Assembly (NCBI RefSeq): GCF_023525255.1
Contig: NZ_CP073355.1
Span: 2,170,001 to 2,234,000 of the forward strand
Origin: Thermospira aquatica
GTDB taxonomy: Bacteria; Spirochaetota; Brevinematia; Brevinematales; Thermospiraceae
Length of the DNA: 64,000 nt
Reading direction: 5' to 3'
In this document: positions 37,228-45,687 of the stretch, in pieces
How the letters are laid out: each line of letters opens with the position of its first letter
How positions within the stretch are numbered: the first letter of the stretch is position 1
Position numbers and translations under genes: made by a program
The notes under the pieces: model-generated
What the model was told of the DNA's origin: nothing
The model's database searches: none
What the model saw: only the letters and a program-made list of their open reading frames with translations

Positions 37228-37603
37228 AGCTATTACCATGTGGCAGTGCAAAAAATGCTAGCTATTACCATGTTGCAGTCTAGAAACCGTGCTAGCTCTT
37301 ACCATATCGCAGTGAGGCCCTTCAGCTATTCCCTTGTTGCAGGAAAAAACTCTTGCCGTTACCTTGTCACAGTGGGAAAAATTCCAGCTATTACTTTTTC
37401 ACAGTGGTAAACCTCGCGATAATACTGCAAAAAGGGAAGAGCTTATGTCGAAAACTCCAGCTTAAACGTTTAACCTTTATATCCCCTCTCACACTCTCAC
37501 GTGCTTTGAGATTTGCTCTTACTATGTTGCAGTAAAGAAAAAACTTTCTCTTACCCTACCTTAGGAAATCTCTTGTCCCACACACTGCAACAAGGTAAGA
37601 GCA
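37228..37603. repeat. Degenerate 20-bp repeat array, left part (9 copies)
   Basis: A motif close to agctattaccttgttgcagt recurs. Forward copies start at 37228, 37260, 37294, 37324, 37354, 37386 and 37514; reverse-oriented copies lie at 37424-37443 and 37584-37603. The first six repeat with a regular start-to-start distance of 30-34 bp and unrelated 10-14-bp spacers. The best conserved positions are gct.tt at one end and cagt at the other. Several forward/reverse neighbours can fold into hairpins. The region 37093-37227 upstream and 37604-37731 downstream hold nothing else I recognise beyond an AT-rich leader before the next gene. Confidence 0.85.
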
Positions 37604-37731
37604 TTTTTCTCACACCCCCAAAATCTCCCCATCGATCTTACTTTTAAAATATATAAAACATCTTTTTTAACAACTATAACAAAAAATTTTCGATATATAT
37701 AGTATGAAAAAATTTCTCTAAGGAGAAAACC

Positions 37732-38527
37732 ATGGAAAAGGATTTTTTCACACTCTCAGAAAACGAATCTTACCAGATTCTCGAAAAAGCCCTCTGGCCA
37801 GAGGGACCTATTTGCCCACGGTGTAAAGAAAAAGCGCACCTTCTCTCGTGCCGGCTCGTGTATCAGTGCCCCAAGTGTGGCAGACAATTTTCCTTAAAAA
37901 GCCAGTCCATCATGCGAAAAAGTCACCTCTCGCCAAAAATCTGGCTTTCTGCCATGTTTCTTGTCTGCCAGGATGGGGGGATAAATGCGGTGAAGCTTTC
38001 ACAACTTCTTCACATTAGCTACAAGGCAAGCTGGCTTCTTCTTCAAAAACTGCGAAGCCTTATGCGGCTTACCACTCGCCATCACACCAAATCCCTCCGA
38101 AAGCTTGTCAAAACCTTTTTCTTTCTCTCCGGCATCAAACGTAAGCAAAGAAAAAACCTTTCCCCCATGCAGGTTGTCGAAATTGATGCGGATGATACCC
38201 CTTCTAAACTTCACATTCATCTTGTGGATGATGTGAGTAGCGATTGGCTTTCAGACTTTTTTGGCAAGTTTTTCCGCCACACCTCGGTGGAAAAGAACGC
38301 CTTATTTTCTTAATCTTTAACGATGGTTGAAAACCTCTTGAAGACGTCTATCACTATGGTTGTCGAAAGCACATGCAGCGCTATCTTGATGAGTTTTGTT
38401 TTCGGTTTAATATAGAAGATGCTGCCACAAGGCTTGAAGAGCTTTTAAGAAGGCTTGGCAAACGTCGCCAGCTTCTCCCCTGGAAAAAGCTGGTGGCTGA
38501 GCCGCTTATTCTCCCCATCTGGGCGTA
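37732..38527 (+). pseudogene. ISXO2/IS1595-like transposase gene, frameshifted, inside the repeat array
   Basis: The frame opens with aaggag ahead of ATG 37732. It shows an N-terminal zinc ribbon (CPRCKEKAHLLSC...YQCPKCGRQFSLK), SQSIMRKSHLSPKIWLSAMFLVCQ, and HISYKASWLLLQKLRSLM, all typical of IS1595-type transposases, followed by a first possible catalytic region VVEIDADDTP. The frame stops at 38313. A shifted frame then gives LEDVYHYGCRKHMQRYLDEFCFRFN, the usual C-terminal block, ending at 38527. The central part that normally holds the second and third catalytic residues is short or missing, so it is probably inactive. No terminal inverted repeats are evident at its borders; instead it is flanked on both sides by the 20-bp array. 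Confidence 0.72.
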
Positions 38528-38694
38528 GGTTTTCGTTTTTTCTTTCTCAACACATTTCCTGCGTCTGTCAAATAGAAAACTAAAAGTTTTTGTTTCCTTT
38601 TGTTTTTTTGGAAAACTTTTCGTTTCCCTTGACGAAAAAGGCAAAAAAGTGTTTTTCTTAAAAAAGAGAAGTGGAAAAAGGGATAAAAAACCTC

Positions 38695-39191
38695 TGCTCT
38701 TTCCTTGTTGCAGTGAAAAAAACGTTCTTGCTATTTCTTTTTCACAGTTTTTCCTCTGATCCAAGACTGTAAAAGAGTAATAGCATCTTTTTTCTCAGGT
38801 GAAACCTTTCACCAATTTCCTCCTCGTGTTTTTTTTGAGAGTAGCTATTACCTTTTCACAGTCCCCAGAATTATAAAAACTGAAACAAGGTAAGAGCAGC
38901 GTCTATACTACCATCCCCAGACGATACTTTTGGAGAAAAAAGAAAACTCCAAAATCCCTGCTCTTTCCTTATCACAGTCACCTTATTGATAGAATCTCAC
39001 TGAAACAAGGTAAGAGCAGGCCCTTTCTCACTGCAACAAAGTAATAGCTACACCCCAAATCCCCTTGTCCCATACTGCAACAAGGGAAGAGCATCCCCAC
39101 CCCCACTGCAACAAGGGAAGAGCAACTCACATTCCCCCTTCTTTCAGCCACACAAAACCTTTACTCTTCCCTTATCACAGCCCAAGTCTAC
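38695..39191. repeat. Degenerate 20-bp repeat array, right part (11 copies)
   Basis: The motif of 37228-37603 continues. Forward copies start at 38695, 38729, 38843, 38959 and 39172; reverse copies start at 38766, 38879, 38999, 39030, 39074 and 39105. Four forward copies are followed by a reverse copy after 16-20 bp (38729/38766, 38843/38879, 38959/38999 and, on the left side, 37386/37424), giving hairpins with 20-bp arms. The stretch 38528-38694 between the gene and this array holds no feature I recognise. Confidence 0.85.
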
Positions 39192-39211
39192 AAAAACTTT
39201 CCAAGACCTTT

Positions 39212-40375
39212 TTATTCCCTTGTGATAATCTTAATCTCGACCCGTCTATTTTTTGCTCTTCCTTCTGGAGTCGCATTGCTTACTAGTGGTCTTGTATCTC
39301 CATAGCCAATATAGGAAATACGATCCTGGCTGATACCCTGTTGAAGCAGATAATCTGCAATTGCCTTTGCCCGAAGTTCAGAAAGCTTCTGGTTATAGGC
39401 AGGATTACCAATAGAATCGGTATGCCCCGAAACAACAATATCCAGTTTAGGATACTTTTTCAAAACCTCAGCAAGCTGATCCAGGCCCTTTTCAAACTCT
39501 TTTCGAATTGTTGCCTTATCAAACTCAAAAAGCACATTCCCTAAATTCACAACCACACCATCAATATCCTCTCTCAAGGAAAGCACCTCATTTGTTTTCA
39601 CCGCTTGATTCAAATCGGAAACAAGATTTGTCTTTACCCCTTCTTCCTGAAGAAAATCTACTAACCCTTCCGAAGTCCCCACAAAACTCTGACTTTCTCC
39701 GTTTATTAAAACAATCATAAAATTATACTCTTCTGTATAATAACGAATACCCTGGGCAACGGGATCCCAATAAAGCTTAATAGTAGTCATGCCCGTATAC
39801 GAACGAATATACCTATCGCCCATTGGATAAAAACGCACCTGGTACATTGCTTGAAAAATCGAATACTCCACATTGTCCACCATCTCTTTTCCCAGATAAA
39901 CATACCGCGCCTCAAAAGGAATCCGATACAATTTCCCTTCAACAAGCTCTTGAGCCTCTTCCCCCGGAGCTACCCAGCTCATCCCAACCTCAAGATTAGT
40001 TTGTGGAAACGTAGGAACTCCTCTAACCACCGGCATCACTACATGAGGAGGCACAATCATTCGTCCATAACTATCCCGCTGAAAACGACTATCATACACA
40101 TTCTTCAACTGAAAAGCTTCATACCGATCAACATCTTTCAGATAATACTCATATTTTCCACGACAGTAGCCCCATGTACCATCATTACTCAACACCTCTA
40201 TAACTGCTTTATGAAGCTGCTCTAAGTTCGCTGTGAGTTTATCGTTAACGTAAACAGCCTGTTTTACAAAATTCTTAAATCTATATTTCGTCCCTACAGT
40301 TTGATTAAAACGAAACTCCTCTCCATATGCAAACAAACAGGTAAAAAAGACTATACCTATCATTATTCTTTTCAT
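39212..40375 (-). CDS. Exported protein with C-terminal OmpA-like peptidoglycan-binding domain
   Basis: The 387-residue protein has a signal peptide (MIGIVFFTCLFAYG). The first 240 residues are mixed beta strands with no clear family. The last 120 residues are an OmpA-like domain (VLFEFDKATIRKEFEKGLDQLAEVL, VSGHTDSIGNPAYNQKLSELRAKAIADYLL, YGDTRPL, GRAKNRRVEI) that binds diaminopimelate-type peptidoglycan. It probably links an outer membrane or periplasmic complex to the wall. Its stop codon lies 20 bp past the last array repeat. No lipobox is seen. Confidence 0.85.
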   Translation of the reverse strand: MKRIMIGIVFFTCLFAYGEEFRFNQTVGTKYRFKNFVKQAVYVNDKLTANLEQLHKAVIEVLSNDGTWGYCRGKYEYYLKDVDRYEAFQLKNVYDSRFQRDSYGRMIVPPHVVMPVVRGVPTFPQTNLEVGMSWVAPGEEAQELVEGKLYRIPFEARYVYLGKEMVDNVEYSIFQAMYQVRFYPMGDRYIRSYTGMTTIKLYWDPVAQGIRYYTEEYNFMIVLINGESQSFVGTSEGLVDFLQEEGVKTNLVSDLNQAVKTNEVLSLREDIDGVVVNLGNVLFEFDKATIRKEFEKGLDQLAEVLKKYPKLDIVVSGHTDSIGNPAYNQKLSELRAKAIADYLLQQGISQDRISYIGYGDTRPLVSNATPEGRAKNRRVEIKIITRE

Positions 40376-40420
40376 ATTCTTCTCCTCTGTATTTCTATCG
40401 ACAAAAAATTTTATTTCAAA

Positions 40421-40455
40421 AAAAAGGGGCTATCAACGAGGATAGCCCCTTTTTT
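40421..40455. terminator. Rho-independent terminator between acpP and the OmpA-like gene
   Basis: The stem aaaggggctatc/gatagccccttt with loop aacgag is flanked by A and T runs, so it can work for acpP on the minus strand. It lies 14 bp after the acpP stop. Confidence 0.85.
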
Positions 40456-40469
40456 CTTCCACGACAGAT

Positions 40470-40703
40470 TTACTGGTGAGACTTGATGTAATTTACAGCA
40501 TCACCAACTGTCTTAATCTTGGCAGCCTCTTCATCAGGAATATCGATACCAAACTCTTCTTCCAGAGCCATTACAAGATCAACAGTATCCAGGGAGTCTG
40601 CACCGAGATCCTCAACAAAGGAAGCCTCCATTTTCACAGCGGATTCCTCAACGCCGAGCTTATCGACGATGATCTCCTTCACCTTTTCAAAAACATCAGC
40701 CAT
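40470..40703 (-). CDS. acpP: Acyl carrier protein
   Basis: This 77-residue acidic protein carries growing fatty acyl chains on a phosphopantetheine at the serine of [19 protein letters not shown]. Length and helix pattern are canonical ([15 protein letters not shown] at the start, [14 protein letters not shown] at the end). The start is ATG 40703, with ggaggt directly upstream; a GTG 12 bases earlier lies inside that ribosome site. It has its own terminator at 40421-40455. No other fatty-acid genes are adjacent. The 246 bp upstream, to the insertion sequence end, show no clear additional feature. Confidence 0.97.
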   Translation of the reverse strand: MADVFEKVKEIIVDKLGVEESAVKMEASFVEDLGADSLDTVDLVMALEEEFGIDIPDEEAAKIKTVGDAVNYIKSHQ

Positions 40704-40949
40704 AACTACCTCCACTTTTATGTCAGATTTAGCATCCTTTCTTTCAATCTCATTAAGATGATGTCATTATTTTAGAGAATGAAAAAAGGTTTGTCAAGTT
40801 TTTTTTCTTTTAATCCAAAAAAATTTATCTTTTTCACTTTTATTCCTTCTTCCAACAAAAATTGCACCAACCCTTTTCACCTAAAAGAAAAACCTCTCTC
40901 GTAGTAAAATTATTTCTTAAGCAATCTGCTCATAAAATCCATAAGCCCG

Positions 40950-42134
40950 TTGCGTCAAATAAAAAAGTACTCGAAATTCGAATCATTGCCTCATAAAAAA
41001 AAGTACTCAAAAATTCCATACAGTTTCCTCCAAATTTTTGTTTTTTACATTCTTTTTCTTTTTAGGTGAAACCTTATAAAAATTTTGTTAAAGCGTTCCT
41101 TTTGTTAACCTCTTACCATAAGAGCTTTCTAAAAGCCGCTGGTAGGGAGTTTTAATATCATCATGCTTCTTTTGCACCTTGCTTCCGATTCTCTTTTTCT
41201 CTGTCATTTTCATAACGGTTGAAAAAGTTGGCATAAAGCCTGAGATACGCATAGAGTCGGTTCAAGTAGTAGACTTCTTCCTCGGTATCGTAGCGGAAGT
41301 ATCCAACATTCTGGCGGACTATGGAATAGTTTTTCTGCTCAACGTAGCAGTTATCATTGGAACGGGAGCTTCTCCCCCTTGTAAATTTTATCTGGTGCTT
41401 CTCACACCAATCGCGTAGAGGATGATTAATAAATTCAGCACCGGTATCAGAATCAATTCCCCGTAACTCAAAAGGAAGTCTTCTTTAGACTTTTTCTATG
41501 GCTTCTCTTACCCATTTTGAAGCTTTGTTTTTGATTGCCACAAGTTCTGTCCAACCGCTCCAAACATCCACCATATTTAATGTTTGAGCAAAATCTCCCC
41601 AGCTATTTCCTCATGGGCAACCAGATCAATCTCCATAAAACCAGGGCAATTTTCATCCCACTCTGCCCACGTGCGTATAGCTATTTGTTGCTTTAACAAC
41701 GTTCCAGGTTTTGTGCCTTTTCGTCCTTTTATCTCAAGCTTTTTACGCTCATGTTTCAAAAGTCGGTCAATACTTGAAGCACTTATATGGCGCAAGTTTT
41801 CTATAGCCTGTGGAGAACCGTGGAGATGTCCGTTTGCTAAGAGATTATCTAAAACTTCATTGAGAATCGGCTTTAAACGTTTGCCACACATGTAGTTTTC
41901 AATTTCCCAGACCTTTTTAGAAGTTTTAGTTCCTCTTCGCCGAATTTTTCTTTCTGCCAGGTCTTTTGCCCTTCTTGGCTTAAAACTTGTCGACTTTTCA
42001 AGGCCTATATTTTTCTTTGCCTGCATGGATGGTTTTCGTTAACGCTCGAACGGCCGTCGAGCCACGGTTTTCGATTTTTGTCGAGCCTTGTTGTCTGAAC
42101 TGTCGTACATTTTGAAGTTCGTACTTTTACAATT
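40950..42134 (-). mobile_element. Degenerate insertion sequence, copy 2 (inverted relative to copy 1)
   Basis: The end at 40950 (ttgcgtcaaataaaaaagtactcg and onward for about 90 bp) is the reverse complement of the right end of copy 1. The other end near 42134 is worn (gaattgtaaaagtac on the minus strand). Compared with copy 1 it has lost about 300 bp, including most of the 23-bp repeats and the transposase N-terminus. It sits directly upstream of carA. Confidence 0.75.
41030..42026 (-). pseudogene. Transposase of IS copy 2, truncated and frameshifted
   Basis: The longest piece (42026-41577) reads KKVWEIENYMCGKRLKPILN, NLRHISASSIDRLLKHERKKLEIKGRKGTKPGTLL and GFMEIDLVAHEEIAGEILLKH, the same segment as in copy 1 but with different mutations. 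After 41577 several frame changes and stops occur while DNA similarity to copy 1 continues, and about 60 bp are deleted near the 3' end (around 41060-41110). Some defects are private to each copy, so both decayed independently after the last transposition. Confidence 0.8.
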
Positions 42135-42182
42135 CGAGAGATATTTTTATTTCCCTTTATACTATTTCTCCAGGAGGTTTTC

Positions 42183-43262
42183 ATGGCAAAAGCAATCCTG
42201 CTGCTTGAAAACGGAGAATACTTTCTCGGTAAATCCCTCGGTTCAGAGGGCGAAACAATGGGCGAAGTGGTTTTCAACACCTCAATGACAGGCTATCAAG
42301 AGATCCTCACTGATCCATCCTATCGAGGACAAATTGTCACCATGACATATCCAGAGATTGGAAATTATGGCATCAACCGACTTTCGACAGAATCAGAAAA
42401 AATCCAGGCCTGCGGTTTTGTTGTTCGTCAAGCATCAAAAATCGCCTCCAACTGGTCAAGTGAAATGACCCTTCAGGAATACCTCTTGCGTCATAGTATC
42501 GTTGCAATCGAAGGAATTGACACCCGTAAACTTACCCGCATCCTGAGAATCAAAGGTTCTATGAATGGCATCATTTCTACAAGAGATTTCGATATTGCAA
42601 GTCTTCAAAAAAAGCTTTCCACGCTTCCCTCAATGGAAGGTCTTGATCTTGTTCCAGGAGTCACTATCGAGACTCCCCGGCCTTACCAACCTTTTGTAAA
42701 CGGTAGACCTCATGTTGTTGCCATACACGCCGGTATCAAAGAAAACATCTTAAGACTTTTGGCTGCACGAGAGATCAATATTACCCTTGTGCCAGCCACG
42801 TATACAGCAAAACAGATTCTGGAACTTAAGCCAGATGGAGTTTTCCTTTCCAATGGTCCTGGAGATCCCGCTGCCGTCACCTATCTCATAAAAACCATTC
42901 GTGAACTGGTCAACAAACTCCCGATGTTTGGCATTTGCCTTGGTCACCAGATGCTTGGACTTGCCCTCGGAGCTAAAACCTACAAACTCAAATTCGGTCA
43001 CCACGGGGGAAACCAGCCAGTAAAAAACCTCATGACAGGAAGAGTAGAAATCTCTGCCCAAAATCATGGATTTTCCATCAAAGAGGATACCCTTCCTTCT
43101 GAAGTCGAAGTGACCCATATTAACCTCAATGACAATACTATCGAAGGTATACGACACAAACGCTATCCCGTCTTTTCTGTACAGTATCATCCAGAGGCTT
43201 CTCCAGGTCCTCACGATTCTCACTACCTCTTTGATGATTTTGTTCGCCTATTGAGGCGGTAA
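42183..43262 (+). CDS. carA: Carbamoyl-phosphate synthase small subunit (glutaminase)
   Basis: CarA splits glutamine and feeds ammonia to CarB for pyrimidine and arginine synthesis. The 359-residue protein has the CPSase small-subunit N-domain (LLENGEYFLGKSLGSEGETMGEVVFNTSMTGYQEILTDPSY) and a class I glutamine amidotransferase domain with the catalytic cysteine in GICLGHQM and the His-Glu pair in VQYHPEASPGP. caggagg precedes ATG 42183 and a tatact at 42158-42163 may be its -10 box. The stop overlaps rarA by a single base (taatgg). carB is not adjacent. Confidence 0.96.
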   Translation: MAKAILLLENGEYFLGKSLGSEGETMGEVVFNTSMTGYQEILTDPSYRGQIVTMTYPEIGNYGINRLSTESEKIQACGFVVRQASKIASNWSSEMTLQEYLLRHSIVAIEGIDTRKLTRILRIKGSMNGIISTRDFDIASLQKKLSTLPSMEGLDLVPGVTIETPRPYQPFVNGRPHVVAIHAGIKENILRLLAAREINITLVPATYTAKQILELKPDGVFLSNGPGDPAAVTYLIKTIRELVNKLPMFGICLGHQMLGLALGAKTYKLKFGHHGGNQPVKNLMTGRVEISAQNHGFSIKEDTLPSEVEVTHINLNDNTIEGIRHKRYPVFSVQYHPEASPGPHDSHYLFDDFVRLLRR

Positions 43263-44536
43263 TGGCCTTTTCAACCCAACCCCTCTCCAAAAGAATGATG
43301 CCCACTTCGATTGAGGACTTTATTGGGCAAAAACATCTTCTCGGTCCCGAAGGTCCTATTCGTGCCATGGTAGAACATGGCAGGCTTCACTCAATGATCT
43401 TTTATGGCCCACCAGCCTGTGGGAAAACAAGTCTGGCAGAACTCCTTGCAAAACACCTCCATTATCGGTACATAAAAACCCATGCTACCACCGTTTCAAA
43501 CGACGAAATCAAAAAGATAGTAGACGAAGCTCATACCAGTCTGACAACCTCCCCTACTCTGGTCTTCGTCGATGAAATTCACCGTCTTGTTAAACCAAAA
43601 CAAGATCTCTTCCTCCCCAGTATAGAAGAAGGCGATATCATCCTTATCGGCGCCACTACCGAAAACCCCTACTTCGTTCTTCAACCAGCCCTTCGTTCCA
43701 GACTCTTTATCTATGAATTTCAACCACACAGTCATGAAGAACTTCACGAGATACTTGAGAGAGCATTTCAGAAAGATGAGTTCCTCAAGAAAAGCGAAGT
43801 GACCCTCACCCCTGAAGCAAAAGATTACCTCCTCCGTGTATCTCCCGATGCACGTGTTATGCTCAATACCCTCGAGATGGCCGTCCTCACCCTGCCCCTG
43901 CAAAAAAAACCTGTCGTTACCAGAGAACATCTTGAAACCATCGCCAAAAAACCAGATGCTGGTTATAGCGAAGATATGCATTATGATGTCATCTCCGCTT
44001 TTATCAAATCTGTCAGAGGAAGTGACCCCGATGCTGCCTTGTATTATCTTGCATGGATGCTTGACTCCGGAGAAGATCCCCTCTTCATTGCAAGGCGACT
44101 GATCATCCTCGCAGCCGAGGATATCGGACTCGCCTATCCGGAAGCCCTTCCTCATGCTGTGGCATGCTACGAAGCGGTAAGTAACATAGGCATGCCAGAA
44201 GGACGTATCATCCTCGCAGAAACAACTGTCCTTCTTGCTTCTGTCCCCAAGAGCAATTCCGCTTATATTGCCATAGACAAAGCTCTTGAGTATATTCGTA
44301 AACACAAACCTCAAGGAATCCCATCGTACCTTCAGGAGTCACATTTTTATGGTGCCAAATCTATGGGAAGAGGGGTAGGCTACAAATATCCCCACGATTA
44401 TCCGAAACACTACGTTTCCCAGGCGTACACTTTGACACCGGTTCACTTTTATGACCCAGGTGACCTTGGTTTTGAACAAAAACTGAAAAACTGGCTTACT
44501 CAATTGAAACAAAATCCCTCAGCGGAGGAAAAATGA
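43262..44536 (+). CDS. rarA: Replication-associated recombination protein RarA (MgsA) AAA ATPase
   Basis: The 424-residue AAA+ protein has Walker A GPPACGKTSLAELL, Walker B LVFVDEIHRL, sensor 1 GATTENPYF and LRSRLFIYEF, and the tetramerisation C-terminal domain (RGSDPDAALYYLAWML, IARRLIILAAEDIGLAYPEAL) typical of RarA/MgsA, which works at stalled replication forks with clamp-loader-like activity. It overlaps carA and the following hydrolase (ATGA), so the three genes are one transcript. Confidence 0.95.
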   Translation: MAFSTQPLSKRMMPTSIEDFIGQKHLLGPEGPIRAMVEHGRLHSMIFYGPPACGKTSLAELLAKHLHYRYIKTHATTVSNDEIKKIVDEAHTSLTTSPTLVFVDEIHRLVKPKQDLFLPSIEEGDIILIGATTENPYFVLQPALRSRLFIYEFQPHSHEELHEILERAFQKDEFLKKSEVTLTPEAKDYLLRVSPDARVMLNTLEMAVLTLPLQKKPVVTREHLETIAKKPDAGYSEDMHYDVISAFIKSVRGSDPDAALYYLAWMLDSGEDPLFIARRLIILAAEDIGLAYPEALPHAVACYEAVSNIGMPEGRIILAETTVLLASVPKSNSAYIAIDKALEYIRKHKPQGIPSYLQESHFYGAKSMGRGVGYKYPHDYPKHYVSQAYTLTPVHFYDPGDLGFEQKLKNWLTQLKQNPSAEEK

Positions 44537-45306
44537 GTCGATTCATCTTTCTCGGAACAGGAACTTCAAATGGTGTCCCTGTGATTGGTTGCCAATGCGA
44601 AGTTTGCACTTCCTCTGATCCCAGAGACAAACGTCTCCGTTGTAGTGGTTATTACGAGTCTAACACAGGCACAAAAATCCTTATCGACATTGGGCCAGAT
44701 TTTAGACAGCAAGCCCTCACCCATAATATCACCCGTATTGATGGACTACTTATCACCCATTCGCATTACGATCATATCGGTGGCCTGGACGAGGTAAGAC
44801 AGATCAACTTCATCATGAAAAAACCCATCGACGTCTACGGAAGTCAGGAATCCATGCGCGATATCCAAAACCGTTTCAGTTATATCTTCTCCCCTACCCA
44901 AATCGGAGGTGGTATTCCCCAGATATCCCTTCATCCCCTGGATGAAAAACCTTTTACTATCAACGATGTTTCGATCATTCCCCTTCCTGTCTGGCATGGA
45001 AAGCTTCTCATCTTTGGTTACAAGATAGGGAATTTTGCCTATATTACCGACGCGAGTGGCATCCCCGAAGAAACAAAATCCAAACTTATGAACATCGATA
45101 CTCTTGTCATTAACGCCCTCCGCTATCGCCCACATCCTACCCACTTCAATATCGAACAAGCTCTTGCCTTTGTAAGTGAAGTAAGGCCTCAAAAAACCTA
45201 CTTTATCCACATGACAGACGACATCCTTCACAGCCGTACTTCCCGGGAACTTCCCAAAAATGTCTTCCTCGCCTATGATGGACTAACTCTCATGATAAAC
45301 GATTAA
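44533..45306 (+). CDS. MBL-fold metallohydrolase (PhnP-like)
   Basis: The 257-residue protein begins FIFLGTGTSNGVPVIGCQCEVCTSSDPRDKRLR, a start shared by PhnP-like phosphodiesterases, and has the zinc motif THSHYDHIGGLDE plus HGK, ITDAS and the closing FIHMTDD region. Such enzymes hydrolyse cyclic or linear phosphodiesters; no phosphonate genes are nearby, so the substrate is open. It overlaps rarA by four bases. A short inverted repeat (tttcccgtg/catgggaaa) shortly after the stop may be a weak terminator. Confidence 0.88.
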   Translation: MSRFIFLGTGTSNGVPVIGCQCEVCTSSDPRDKRLRCSGYYESNTGTKILIDIGPDFRQQALTHNITRIDGLLITHSHYDHIGGLDEVRQINFIMKKPIDVYGSQESMRDIQNRFSYIFSPTQIGGGIPQISLHPLDEKPFTINDVSIIPLPVWHGKLLIFGYKIGNFAYITDASGIPEETKSKLMNIDTLVINALRYRPHPTHFNIEQALAFVSEVRPQKTYFIHMTDDILHSRTSRELPKNVFLAYDGLTLMIND

Positions 45307-45470
45307 AAAATATCCCTTTCCCGTGCTTTTCATGGGAAAATATAAAAACACAACAAAAAACTAAAAAAATCGCCACTATGGTTTATGATAATACACTACA
45401 AAAGACATCCCTTGTAGCTTTCAAATTTTTTCCTTTCCAAAGAAAAAACTCCGCCCAGCAGATAAAAAAA

Positions 45471-45668
45471 CTATCGACTCTTACCCTGACTGTTAACAAA
45501 ACTCCCAAACCTCTGCCAGACCTGATCTGGATGCCCCTCTTCACGACTCTGGTAAAGAAGATAGTAACAAGGAGAACCATTTTTTAGAACACATTTTTCC
45601 AGACTCATTTCCTCGGTTCCATCAAGATTACACCGCAAAAGATTGCACCGAAGAACAAGATGCTTCAT
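45471..45668 (-). CDS. Small hypothetical protein (65 residues)
   Basis: This small frame has a good ribosome site (ggagga, five bases before the ATG) and lies 19 bp after the outer-membrane gene upstream on the same strand, which favours a real gene. Residues 1-40 contain three cysteines and YYLLYQSREEGHPDQVWQRFG, a plausible folded core. I see no signal peptide and no known family. Confidence 0.45.
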   Translation of the reverse strand: MKHLVLRCNLLRCNLDGTEEMSLEKCVLKNGSPCYYLLYQSREEGHPDQVWQRFGSFVNSQGKSR

Positions 45669-45687
45669 ATCATCCTCCCACCACGGA

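Noticed and set aside
37093-37251. N-terminal extension of the HEAT-repeat protein to 37251
   Set aside because: It would read through array repeats; the ATG at 37092 has a ribosome site and is followed directly by a signal peptide.
37228-39191. CRISPR array
   Set aside because: Repeats are degenerate and occur in both orientations, spacers are only 10-50 bp and irregular on the right side, and no cas gene is present.
37228-39191. Integron attC array
   Set aside because: No integrase gene, no gene cassettes between repeats, and the motif lacks the paired core-site structure.
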